A DNA stretch of 64,000 bases from Lonicera japonica (lineage: Eukaryota; Streptophyta; Magnoliopsida; Dipsacales; Caprifoliaceae). The notes under the pieces are model-generated. The model had not been told where the DNA came from and did not search any database. It saw only the letters and a list, made by a program, of their open reading frames with translations. Of the stretch, positions 1 through 10,026 are shown piece after piece; positions within the stretch are counted from its first letter, which is position 1, and each line of letters opens with the position of its first letter. The stretch covers positions 7,114,754 to 7,178,753 of the forward strand of contig CM038463.1 of the NCBI GenBank assembly GCA_021464415.1, read 5' to 3'. A program made the translations under genes and the position numbers.

Positions 1-183
1 CATAATCTGTTACAATCAAGTATAGTAATTAACGTTTCATTGCCTCGTTATTGAAAATTTCTACCAAATCCCTTTCTTGGTAGGATGGTACCATTTCCAT
101 TTTAACTGATCAGTTTGCCAACTCTTCTCAAGCCTGCCTAATAAAACAAATACTGTATTAGTACTTAATGCCTTCCAATACAT

Positions 184-190
184 TATAAAA
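184..190 (+). promoter_or_regulatory. TATA box of the dioxygenase gene
   Basis: TATAAAA lies 39 bases before the ATG at 229. Transcription would start about 30 bases downstream, giving a very short 5' leader. The upstream 180 bases hold no other recognised element. Confidence 0.5.
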
Positions 191-228
191 CCAAAATATT
201 TGTGCGTTTCTAGATAGAAGTAGAGATA

Positions 229-1735
229 ATGGCTTCGCTCGTATCAACTTGGTCTAGTAACGTTCATTCCCTGCCTGAAAATTACATAATGCCACCAGAA
301 AGAAGGCCCGGTACCTTTGCTCCGATTTGCAAAGACATTCCAGTGATCGATCTTGGAAGTGAATTGGGTCACAGCCGAGCTTATTTAGTTCAACAAATTA
401 TTAAAGCTAGCCAAGAACTTGGGATATTTCAGGTATGGTTCACACTCCAACTTCTTTTTATTATTATTTTTATTTTTCACTTTCATTGCAATTGAAGGGT
501 TTTCCTTTGTTTCAATTTAGTGTTTGGTCATTAAAATTTGAAAATAATTAAATTAAATTATCGTAAAACAGGTGATCAACCATGGAGTACCAGAAGATTT
601 GATGAATGACACGATGAACTTGTACAAGGAGTTTTTTGACATGCCTATCAAGGACAAGGAACGCGTTTTCTCTGATGATTCATGTCAGAGCACACGGCTC
701 TACACGAGCGGTTTACATTTTGCTAAGGAGGAAGTTCATTACTGGAAAGATACTCTAAAGCACCCTGTTCATCCCGTAGAAGATTACAAACATACTTGGC
801 CCGAAAAACCAACTAGATATAGGTGAACTCTTACTTAAGGTTCTATTTGGCTGCAAATTTTGAAAATGACCTGAAAAACAACTAATAATTAATGACAAGA
901 TGGAAAAGAGAATAGTGAGGTGAGATTTTTTCTTTCCATATCAGTTGTTGAAAGAATTGGATTCCATGGAAAACTGAATAAAGTGATATAACATTTTACC
1001 AAATCACTCATCTTATCTTCCAACTTCCCGTAAAAACTAGTTGTTTTTCAGTCATTTTGCAACGTAGCAGTCAGACACGCTCTTAGCTCTCAAATACAAC
1101 AAATCACAAAGCTTATCATGTTTATTCTTCTCTAATTTTTCCTGGTAAAATTATATTTCAGAGATGTGATCGAGACATATGCAACAGAAACAAGAAAATT
1201 GGGGCTGAAAATTTTGGATCTAATAACCGAAGGATTGGGACTTCAAGAGGGCTACTTTGAAAAAGAACTAAGCAAAGAACAAGGCATGTCAGTCAACCAC
1301 TACCCAATATGCCCAGACCCAAGTTTAGCCATGGGGATAGGTAGCCATTGTGACCCCAACCTCATAACAATCCTTCAACAAGAAGCCTATGGACTTCAAA
1401 TCTTCAAAGACGGCCAATGGGTCGGTGTTGATCCTCTTCCTAATGCTTTTGTTATTAACTTATGTTACCAAATGCAAATTATCAGTAATGGTAAGTTCAA
1501 GAGCGCTGAGCACCGGGCCGTGACAAGTTCTAGTAGTGCTCGCACATCTATTGTCTCGTTTATATCGCCTTCTAATGATAGTGTCATTGAACCTGCAAAA
1601 GCACTTGTCAGTGTTTGTGATCCGGCCCTTTTTAAGACTTTTTTGTACAAAGAGTTTCTTGAAAATTATATGAGCTATATAAGTAAGAAACCTCGTGTTG
1701 GAACAGCATTGGGGCCTTATGAGATGAGAGGTTAA
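229..1735 (+). CDS. 2-oxoglutarate/Fe(II)-dependent dioxygenase, hyoscyamine 6-hydroxylase-like
   Basis: Three exons are read: 229-432, 572-822 and 1162-1735, with introns 433-571 and 823-1161, both GT..AG. The join after GIFQ continues as VINHG, the usual family sequence, and the second join splits an Arg codon; together they give 342 residues, the normal length. Family knowledge: soluble cytosolic enzyme coupling 2-oxoglutarate decarboxylation to substrate oxidation. Seen: N-terminal DIOX_N region (about 37-150), iron ligands His214, Asp216 and His269, and the 2-oxoglutarate pair Arg279-x-Ser281. The N-terminus (MASLVSTWSS, MPPERRPG) and the WKDTL and WPEKP motifs resemble hyoscyamine 6-hydroxylase-like (DOXC) proteins. 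That likeness does not prove tropane chemistry; such relatives occur in many plants lacking tropanes, so the substrate is unknown. Odd: the usual Gly-Asp before QLQVISNG is Cys253-Tyr254. No frameshift or stop was found. Confidence 0.9.
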
Positions 1736-1758
1736 GTTCACAGGCTGTGATAAGAAGA

Positions 1759-1792
1759 AATAAATGTTGAAAATGGGAATGTGTTGAATAAA
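1759..1792 (+). terminator. Poly(A) signals of the dioxygenase gene
   Basis: Two AATAAA hexamers, at 1759-1764 and 1787-1792, follow the TAA at 1733-1735 by 24 and 52 bases, a plausible 3' end. Confidence 0.5.
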
Positions 1793-2386
1793 ATTCTATG
1801 TACGGCTATTAAAGTAATTGTTGGGGTTGTGAAAGCGTAATCAATGGTTTCGCAGTGTAAAGATCAATTTGGGATTTTTGACTTCGAGTTTTTGTGCTCT
1901 ATTGAAATTCCAAACGAGTAGGTTCAAGTATAAGGTTTCACAAGAGTTGGAATTCCAAAAATTCATACTTTATAAACGAAATTAACGGTTTATAATTTTA
2001 GGATTGCATGCAATTAAACATAAAATCAAGACAAGCAGTGATTATAAAGCCACAAACAAGGTAAAAGTAACTATAAAGCTAACAAGAAGACCATGACTTG
2101 ACTTGAACTTAAAATTTCAGCAGGAAGGTTTAGGGAGGATTTTTTTTATTTATAGTTAAAGGTAGAGATTTAAACAATTATTTTCAAAAAAAAAAAAAAT
2201 GGAGATTTACGTGCTTTAATTGACAATGTGATTACATTCTCATCTCTCACTTCTGCCAAATCCCTTTGTCTAATAGTACATATATTCACTATTAATTACG
2301 AGCGCTTAAGCGGCAAAAATGACGCGTATATTAAGACTTTGACTTTTACATAGTTATCCTTAATTAATGAACCTTTTACATAATTA
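1793..2386. other. Intergenic, no gene seen
   Basis: AT-rich sequence with a poly(A) run near 2190. The stretch at 2357-2391 holds a short near-duplication (TCCTTAATTAATGAACC, matched again after the copia element at 8797), so the element inserted into a pre-existing tandem repeat of about 30 bp. Confidence 0.6.
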
Positions 2387-2391
2387 TCCTT

Positions 2392-2629
2392 TGAAGAAAG
2401 AGAGAGGACTGAATATTTCTTACGTTTTCTATATCTAATTTGAAAACAAGCTACAAAGATTTATACAGCCTTTACAAGAGTAAAAAAGGGAAAGAAAACT
2501 GATTGCCTAAACTATGCCAACAATTAATCCTAAATTATACTTGACTTTTATACAAACAATTACAATCAATACTAAAAATAATCCTAGTCAATTACTAGCT
2601 GTGATTTCCTATACTCGGGATTTCCAACA
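2392..2629 (-). repeat. 3' LTR of copia A
   Basis: 238 bp, read on the minus strand as TGTTGGAAATCCCG... to ...CA. The copy at 8559-8796 has the same length with about 19 differences by eye. Confidence 0.92.
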
Positions 2630-2636
2630 CCCCCCG

Positions 2637-3092
2637 TCAAGTTGGATTGTAAATGTTGATCATATCCAACTTGCGAATGAAATCTTCAAAGTTTTGCCGA
2701 GGGAGGCCTTTGGTGAAGATGTCTGCTGTTTGCTCTTGAGTCAGAATGTAGGTCATACAAATAACACCATTTTCGACCTTTTCCTTGATGAAATGTCTAT
2801 CTACTTCCACATGTTTAGTTCGGTCATGTTGAACGGGATTAAGGGAGATATTAATAGCAGCTTTGTTATCACAGTAAAATTTAATTTGAAACTTCACCAT
2901 GATTTGTAGTTCCTCCAAGAGTTTTTTTAACCATAACCCTTCACATATTCCTTGAGCTACTGCCCTAAATTCAGCTTCAGCGCTACTCCTCACCACGACA
3001 TTTTGTTTCTTGCTCCTTAACGTAACTAGATTTTCCCAAACAAATGTACAATACCCAGTAGTTGATCTTCTATCTTCAATTGAACCTGCCAA
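2637..3092 (-). pseudogene. copia A RNase H domain relic
   Basis: A 151-residue open stretch ends the pol gene. It contains DRRSTTGYC, a SKKQNVV motif, the RSSAEAE motif with catalytic acidic residues, and the C-terminal signature VDRHFIKEK followed by TADIFTKGLP, as in copia RNase H. It stops just before the polypurine tract. The upstream reading frame is lost near 3100, so it is not part of an intact polyprotein. Confidence 0.88.
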
Positions 3093-3257
3093 TCCGTATC
3101 TGTAAAAACTTCAATTTCACGTTTTTCACTTCTTTAAAAAAATAACCCTTTCCTAGGTGATCCTTTGAGATACCTGAGAATTCTGTAGGACGCTTCTAGA
3201 TGAGCTTATTTTGGTGAGTGCATATATTGACTAACTACACTAACCGCAAACGCAATG

Positions 3258-4493
3258 TCAGGTCTTGTGTGGGATAAGTAAATTAATTTTCCGACTAACC
3301 TTTGATATATATCTGTCTTTATCAATGGGTTTTCCAGCATTATCTATGTTTTTCCTAACGTTAATAGGAGTCTCACTTGGTTTACACCCTAGCATGCCCA
3401 TTTCTGTCAAAAGATCGAGGATATACTTACGTTGAGAAACACTAATACCCTGGTTTGTTCTTGCAACCTCCATTCCCAAGAAGTACCGCATTTGCCCCAG
3501 ATCATTCACTTCAAACTCAGTGGCCAGAATCTTCTTCAGCCTCTCTATTTCACCTAGATTGTTTCCTGTCAAGATTATATCATCAACAGACACAATTAAA
3601 ATTGTGTTCAAGCCATCTCTAGTCTATTAAAAAAATATAGTATGATTTGACCATCCTTACTGGTATCCCTGGCCTTTAATTACTTTAGCAAATCTGTCAA
3701 ACCAAGCTCTTGGGGACTGTTTGAGACCATAGAGAGACTTCTTGAGTTTGCGAACTTGGTTTTCTTTTCCCTTTTTACAAAATCCTAGTGGAATTGTCAT
3801 AAAGACTTCTTCCTCTAACTTGCCATTAAGAAAAGCATTTTTGATATTAAGTTGTAGAAGATGCTAATCTAAGTTGGCTGCTAATGATAGGAGAACACAA
3901 ACTGTATTAAGTTTTGCCACCGGTGCAAATGTCTCTATGTAACCAGCCGATCTTTATAACGTTCAATCGTTCCATCAACTTTATACTTGACCATAAATAC
4001 CCATTTGCAACCAACATGTTTCTTTCCCCTTGGTAATTCCACCATATCCCAAGTTCCATTTTTTTTCTAATACTCGCATTTCTTCCATCGCCGCTTCTTT
4101 CCATTTTGGATCCTTCAATGCTTCTTGAATATTCTTTGGAATATTTATTTTATCAAGGTTTGAGGTAAAAGTACGAAATCTGGTAGAAAGAGCATTATAT
4201 GACACAGACCTTGAGATAGGATGAAGAGTACATGACCGAGTTTGTTTTCTAAGTGCAATAGGTAAATCATAATTGGAAGATTCATAATTACCTGTTTTAT
4301 AAGGAGATGCATTATTTTCGGGGCCTATCACCGGTTCTGATTCTTTTGGTGCTTTGGGTATGAGAGTTTCTCTGTGCCCTGAGTTTGGCTTCATTGAGTA
4401 AACACGTATCTCCTTGTTAATTTGTTTTTCTCGATCCCCCCATTGGTTCAGGTTTTCTTTTATAAATGACATATTAGAATAGGGAGATACCAC
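3258..4493 (-). pseudogene. copia A reverse transcriptase relic
   Basis: Fragments in several frames match RVT_2: 4493-3981 holds the N-terminal part (IPKNIQEALKDPKWKEAAMEEM), and 3611-3258 holds the active-site end. There SVDDIILTGN replaces the usual YVDDIILTG, followed by the FEVNDLGQMRYFLGMEV motif and SVSQRKYILDLLTE. Frameshifts near 4000 and 3600 break the frame. Confidence 0.85.
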
Positions 4494-4613
4494 ATGATTA
4501 ATGTTAAGAATAGGATCAGGACTAGCAATAAAGAATTCGGAATTAGTGTCTAACGTGCGAGCTTCATTCGAGTTCTCCCTCTGAAGTGAGGATTTTTGGA
4601 AAAAAATGATGTG

Positions 4614-5612
4614 TTAAAAAAATGTTACATCAAGACTAACGAATACCCTTTTTGTAAAAGGATCATAGCAACGGTAGTCTTTTTGTGTAGGAGCGTATCC
4701 AAGGAAAACACACTTAATAGCTCGTGGGTCTAATTTATTACGACTGTGAGCGTGCACATGAACAAAAGCAGTACATCCAAACACTTTGAGAGTGAGGTTT
4801 GAACTGATACAAGAAGAAGGGAAGAATTTTCTAAGTTGGTTGATTAGTGTTTCGAAAGATAAAATGCAACTGGGCATATAATTTATGAGATAAGCAGATG
4901 TAAGAATGGCATCTCCCTAAAACGATTTAGGCATATAAACATCAAAACACACACAACTTCAAGAAGGTGTATGTTTTTTCTCTCAACAATTCCGTGTTGG
5001 AGTATCAACACATGAACTTTGGTGAATTATGCCATTCTTGTTTAAGAAATCACCCAAAATAGTGTTGAAATATTCTGTCCTTTTATCAATACCCAATATT
5101 TGAATTTGTGTTTGGAATTATGTTTGGATCATGGAGTGGAAGTTAATAAAAACAGTGCGAATGTCGATTTTTTCTTTCAACATATAGACCCAACATACCC
5201 GTGTATGATCATGAATAAAAGTAATGAACCATTTTGTGTGAGTGTTGTTAATGATACGAGATGGTCCCTAAAGATCACTGTGGATCATAGAAAATGGTTT
5301 AGACTATTTGTATTGAGATTTTGGAAAAGATGTACACTGGTGTTTTGCCAGTTCACAAATGTCACACTAATAATTGAGAATCTTTTTATTCGTAAAAATA
5401 GCGGGTAACAATTGTTTCGTATATTGAAAAATGGGATGACCCATTCTAAAATGCCATAACAAAATCTCACTATCTCCAGGAATAAATGCATAACTATATT
5501 TAGCAAGTTGATATTGTTCACCCATATTGGCCTTCTCAAAGTAGTATAGTCCCTCACACTCCTTAACACTGCCAATCGTCTTCCTTGATGATAGGTCCTG
5601 AAAAATACACAA
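4614..5612 (-). pseudogene. copia A integrase relic
   Basis: 5612-5367 carries the pre-integrase region with WHFRMGHP, the zinc-binding His region. The core domain lies in about 5370-4880 but is broken. 4877-4614 carries the conserved integrase C-terminal stretch (FGCTAFVHVH, then KCVFLGYAPTQKDYRCYDP), typical of copia. No continuous frame joins the parts. Confidence 0.82.
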
Positions 5613-5867
5613 TGAAGGAAGAAATTTAGCTGAACAATTTAATTATTTTGTCAGTTGGCTAATAGACAACAAATTGCATGCCAATTTGGGAACATGAAGA
5701 ACAGACTCAAGGATTATGGAATCATATATTTTTATACTCTTTATTGCAGGAATTGAGGAAAGAGTTCCATATGATATTGTAACTTTAAGATTGCCCGCAC
5801 AAAGTGAATATGAAGAGAAAAGGTTAAATGCTTCGGTAATGTGATATGAGGCACCAAAGTCAATAAT

Positions 5868-6376
5868 CTAAGGTGTTTGGATACGAGAAGTAGTAAAGGC
5901 TTTCAAGAAGTTACCTTTGTGGGCTAGAGAACCAGAAGGTGCATATGAAGAAGACTGGCCAGTATGTTGAAAACTAGAGAACATCGTGTGTAGCTGTTCC
6001 ATCTGTTCGGAGCTAAATGCTTTGTTGGCTAGAGAACCAGAAGATGCATATGAAGAAAATTGACCAGCATGTTGAAAACTAGAAAACATCTTGTATAGTT
6101 GTTCCATCTGTTCGGAGCTAAATACTACACCCGAAGCAGACTTATCCCCTTGTGTTTTTCTAGTATGATCAATGGTTGCTTGGTATCCTCGATTCCTATT
6201 GTTTTGTTTGGGTTTCCAATCAGATAACTTCTCATACAGTTTCCAATAAATATCCTTTGTATGCTCATTCGTACGACAATGTTCACACCACAGACGCCTC
6301 CTTTGATGATTCTGATTAGTACCAGATTGAGGTCCATGGGAAAGCATAGCAGTGCTATCATGGCCATTAGGTCCAA
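5868..6376 (-). pseudogene. copia A gag C-terminus and zinc-knuckle relic
   Basis: WCEHCRTNEHTKDIYWKLY resembles the nucleocapsid CX2CX4HX4C knuckle with the last Cys lost. After it, a segment of about 34 residues (SSEQMEQL...FSSFQH...SYA.SGSLA.K) occurs twice in tandem, matching a duplicated DNA unit of about 102 bp at 5918-6123. The frame then enters the protease region near 5860, where the expected Asp-Ser-Gly triad reads Asp-Phe-Gly after a stop. Confidence 0.8.
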
Positions 6377-6716
6377 TGGCCCCGCGGGTTAATAAAGTTG
6401 ACCCATCAGATCCAGAAAGCCCATTTTAGGCATTTTCGCTTTCTTTCATCATCACATTTCTCCTTTGTTCTTCGCGTCGTACCTCCGAGAACACCTCACG
6501 TGTGGATGGCAACGGTCACCGACTAAGAATGCGGCTTCGTACTTTGTCAATTTCATGGTTGAGCCCGGCTAGAAACTCAAACACGCACTTAGATTCTAGT
6601 TTCTTCTTGTACCGCGCACTATCTCCTGTACATTCCTAAGCCTCTTCAAAACTTAAATCAAGTTCTTGTCATAAGGAAAGCATATACGTGTAGTAATCGG
6701 TTACTCCTTGGTTGCC

Positions 6717-7076
6717 TTATTTCATTTGCCAGAGCCAAGTTTTGATTTCGAAGATTTGGGAGAAATCTTCGATGTCGGAATAGGTCTTGTGAACAGCGAC
6801 CCGTACATCCTTAATTGTTGGTAAGAACATATAGGTCTTACCAATAGCAGGCTTCATTGAATTCACCAACCAAGATATCACCATGGAATTTTTCGATTGC
6901 CATTTTTCTAAAGCAGATGAGTTAGTTTCTTCAGGCTTTTTAACTTCACCATTGAGATGACCAAGCCTTCTTTTTATGTTAATAAATAATTTCATCGACT
7001 GTGCCCATTCACGAAAATTTTTTTCGTTGAGTTTCTCGATTGTTAGCTGGACGGATGAGTTATCGAGTCCTCCAGG
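6717..7076 (-). pseudogene. copia A gag, N-terminal half, interrupted
   Basis: The frame encodes a copia gag N-terminus (LTIEKLNEKNFREWAQSMKL, then LGHLNGEV and a WLVNSM motif). It is cut at 7076 by the hAT element; the first codons lie beyond it at about 8473-8540, and the reading frame lines up when one copy of the 8-bp target duplication is ignored. The frame ends at 6717 by a stop. Confidence 0.82.
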
Positions 7077-8472
7077 CAGGGGCGGATGCACTAAGGCCTC
7101 GTTTGGTTCACGGAAGAAAAATCAATTCCCTTATCTTTCCCGTAAAGGTGGGAAACTAAATTTCCTGTCAAGTTTTCCTTTCTTGTGTTTGGTAAAGCAA
7201 GGAAAGAATTTAGGTAAGGCTATTATTGTCCAAATGTTTTATAATAAATGCTTGGAAATCACATGGGAAAATCAATCCCATGTGTTTTGAGAGGAATGGT
7301 TTTACCCCCAACTTTTCCCTCTCTCGGGAAAAAAGTGTTTCCGAAATTTGTGCTTGTCAAACAAAGAAAAAGAAAGACTTTCCTTTCCTGAGTACAAAAA
7401 TCCGTGAACCAAACGAGGCCTAAATGGTCAACAGGGGTCTGCCGACCCTTTTGAACAAAAAAAAAAACAAAAAAACAAATAGGGCAACAGCAGGCAGCAG
7501 CCCTAATTTATCTATCATCTCATATTCTCCTCCGCCTCTATTCTCTCAGTCCCTGTATTCTCTCACTCAGCTCCTCCACCTGGCATCTCAATCTCTCAGC
7601 TCCGCCAGTCCGCCTCCGCCTCCCTCCTCAATCTCTCATCTCCCACTTGGCCATTTCCTAAATTTTATGGTAACCCTCTGTCCCTCTTACTCTTTTATTC
7701 TTGTTTGTTTATTTATTTTGTTATGTTTTGGTTGCAATATCCTCCTATCTTAATCCCTTTTTTTTCATAAATATATTGGTGTATTTTTTTTAGAAATACA
7801 CTGAATTGTGATGGAATTTTTTGCTGTATTTTTTCAGAAAAACAAGGCATCATTAATTTTAAATATATATTAGTGTATTTTTATTTATTTTTTTGCTGAA
7901 CTTTAGGCAGACCCTGGACTAAAATGTGATGGAACTTTAGGCAAACCTTGTAATTTCAGAAATTATCCACTGAATTGTGATGGAAATTTTTGTTCTTGAC
8001 AACAAATAATGTTGTTTGTTTAGGGTGTCTTTTCATCATAAACACTATACAGCTATACCTCATTATTTTTAAGGATTTGAATGTTTTATTTTGTGGATCT
8101 ATATTTGATTTGAGTGGTTTCTAGAAATGATAAATTTCTATTATGCAACTTTTATACTCTTGCATTCAAAGGCAGATGCACTTGGATAAAAATTAATGAT
8201 TGATAAAATTAATTGATTTGTAGATTTATGTAACGGTGATGCTCTACTCGGTGGTGTTCACGGTGGTGCCGTGACTGTGTGTACATAGATCTAAGTTGTG
8301 TATTTGTAGTCAGATATGCTATTTGGATTTGCTTGGTTAATTTTTTTCAAATCGGATACTATCCATTTTCTTCTTAATCTAATTTTTTGAGTTGATTACT
8401 ACTGTTAAATCGATTAATTTTACTGTTGCGAAAATTTAACCCCTTAACCATATAATCCTAGATCTGCCACTG
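7077..8472. mobile_element. Non-autonomous hAT element
   Basis: The termini are CAGGGGCGGATGCA and, inverted, CAGTGGCAGATCTA. The flanking 8-bp direct repeat CCTCCAGG (7069-7076 and 8473-8480) is the hAT hallmark, and removing it restores the gag frame. The 1396-bp interior has no transposase. It contains the nested MITE at 7095-7420 and low-complexity TC-rich DNA at 7510-7660. Confidence 0.9.
7095..7420. mobile_element. PIF/Harbinger-type (Tourist-like) MITE
   Basis: 326 bp with a perfect terminal inverted repeat of about 20 bp starting GGCCTCGTTTGGTTCACGG. It is flanked by TAA at 7092-7094 and 7421-7423. No coding capacity. A diverged member of the same family lies at 51793-52092. Confidence 0.9.
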
Positions 8473-8545
8473 CCTCCAGGCATCATGTTTGAATCAGCCT
8501 CTGTTTTTGCTTTTTCAGCCAGGTTATCAATGATTAGAGAACCTT

Positions 8546-8558
8546 GCCTTTGATACCA
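8546..8558 (-). other. Primer-binding site of copia A
   Basis: On the minus strand TGGTATCAAAGGC follows the 5' LTR directly and is close to the tRNA-iMet-complementary TGGTATCAGAGC used by copia elements. Confidence 0.85.
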
Positions 8559-8796
8559 TAAAGAAAGAGAGAGGACTGAATATTTTTTATATTTTCTATA
8601 TCTAATTTGAAAACAAGCTACAAAGATTTATAGAACCTTTACAAGAGAAATAAAAGGAAAGAAGATTGACTGCCTAAACTATGCCAACAATTAATCCTAA
8701 ATTATACTTGACTTTTATACAATCAATTATAATTAATACTAAAAATAATCCCAATCAATTACCAGCTGTGATTGCCTATACTCGGGATTTCCAACA
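8559..8796 (-). repeat. 5' LTR of copia A
   Basis: 238 bp, the partner of 2392-2629. Its sense-strand start is TGTTGGAAATCCCG, followed after the element by target duplication TCCTT. Confidence 0.92.
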
Positions 8797-8801
8797 TCCT
8801 T

Positions 8802-9192
8802 AACTAATGAACCTTTTGGGTTTGGTGAAGCAATAATTAAAAGTGGGTCAATATAAATTTCTGCTAAAGTACTGTTCCAAATGAAAATGACGTGAAATAG
8901 ATAAATCGTGAGCATTTAAAAGTACTATTCTAGATGAAAATGACAAGAAATAAATAAATAGCAAGCAATAGCATATTAAAGAATTTTCTGAAAGATGAGT
9001 TAATAATAACAAACAAAAAAATTTAAAAAAAAATTAAAAGTATAACCATATGGTGAAAAAAAAATTTAATAGCATAATTTAAATATTTGAGTTCATACAT
9101 AACAAAAAGTATTTAACAAAGTTGAATTCAACGAATTTTTGATGATTCGAATTCATCTATTATAGACTCTAAATTAATTTTCAAACTAAGAT
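8802..9192. other. Intergenic, no gene seen
   Basis: AT-rich DNA with poly(A) runs around 9005-9065; nothing recognised. Confidence 0.6.
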
Positions 9193-9600
9193 CTCACTCT
9201 ATGTTAAACAACACGCATAGGCAAGAACTACATCTTCTATTGAGCTGCGTATACCTGTTTTGATGTTATCCATACTGTAAAATACTCTTTATATACTTGC
9301 TGTAGAAACATGAAGAGTCAATACAAGACGAATCAATCTGTCGAGCATAGTGTTATTCTCTAACTTTTTTCTCACAACTAGTTCTCAGAATAACTCGGTA
9401 AGAGTAGAAAGTTGATGAAACTCGGGATCACAAATAACATCAAACTTGTAATGCATTAGTTGAGATCTCAATATACAAATATTTTAAGTAGTGAAATCAA
9501 TTGGATAGAATTTGCCTAAAGTATGCAAATCTTGTTCTCGTCAAGTCGTCTAAAAGAGTTATAAATTAGTGGATTTATAATATTTGAACTAAGTTAAGGA
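9193..9600 (-). pseudogene. hAT transposase C-terminal relic (TTF-type/hAT dimerisation)
   Basis: Reading the minus strand gives, with stops, QLMHYKFDVICDPEF, then LSTLTELF and LIRLVLTLHVSTAS, then RVFYSMDNIKTGIRSSIED. This is the hAT C-terminal dimerisation region of plant TTF-type zinc-finger transposases (usual form LPVSTAS..R.FSAM..IKT.LR). At least two in-frame stops are present. Sequence ending GTCTGCCCCTG at 9725-9735 looks like a hAT terminus, and would make this an internally deleted element; its other end was not found. Confidence 0.75.
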
Positions 9601-9734
9601 ATATAATAAAATTTAATAAAATAATAAGCTTATACTAATTTATTTATCTATTATTTATTTATTTTTATAAATACTAGTGATTTTTTTTCTAAAAAAAAAA
9701 ATCCACGTTGAAACCCACCCTATGTCTGCCCCTG

Positions 9735-9875
9735 ATCGTAAGCCATTAAGATGAGCTACCTCATCATTCACTAATCTATCACTTTTAAAGAAAAAACGTA
9801 AGCCGTGCATATTTTCTTACCAACATTGCAATCGTCTATACTTACGTCAGCACATGCATGATCTCATCCTTATTA
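9735..9875 (+). promoter_or_regulatory. Orphan ERF upstream block (copy 1)
   Basis: This segment matches the region upstream of the ERF gene at 17496-17655: shared pieces include ATCGTAAGC, CACTAATCT, CTTACCAACA, ATCGTCTATAC, ACGTCA and GATCTCATCC in the same order. No ERF coding sequence follows; a Mutator-like repeat starts 150 bp later. It is probably the promoter remnant of a lost tandem copy. Confidence 0.7.
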
Positions 9876-10026
9876 TTATTAATATATATTACTACTTTTA
9901 TTAAAATCAAACCAATTAATGGAAAGTGTTACTTCATTTGTCTTTCTACGCGCGAGTGAATTTGGGAAATGTTTTTGAAAATTTTTGTTTCTAAGCTTGG
10001 TTAAATGGTTGGATTCAGATTCTTTT

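Larger units (their letters stand above)
2392..8796 (-). mobile_element. Degenerate Ty1/copia LTR retrotransposon (copia A)
   Basis: Both LTRs are 238 bp (2392-2629 and 8559-8796) and the 5-bp target duplication TCCTT is intact (2387-2391, 8797-8801). In the element's sense direction the right LTR is followed by a tRNA-Met-type primer site, and a G-rich polypurine tract precedes the left LTR (2630-2638). Domains on the minus strand run gag, zinc knuckle, protease, integrase, reverse transcriptase, RNase H, the copia order. All are broken by stops and frameshifts. LTR identity is roughly 92% by eye. A hAT element is inserted in gag. Without it the element would be about 5.0 kb, a normal copia size. 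Confidence 0.93.

Noticed and set aside
1460..1741. Minus-strand frame over the dioxygenase exon
   Set aside because: Shadow of the real exon with no domain.
2514..2909. Open frame of 131 codons on the plus strand
   Set aside because: It runs antisense to the copia A LTR and RNase H and matches no family.
7424..7753. Pro/Ser-rich 109-codon frame
   Set aside because: It lies in low-complexity TC-rich DNA inside the hAT element and has no domain.
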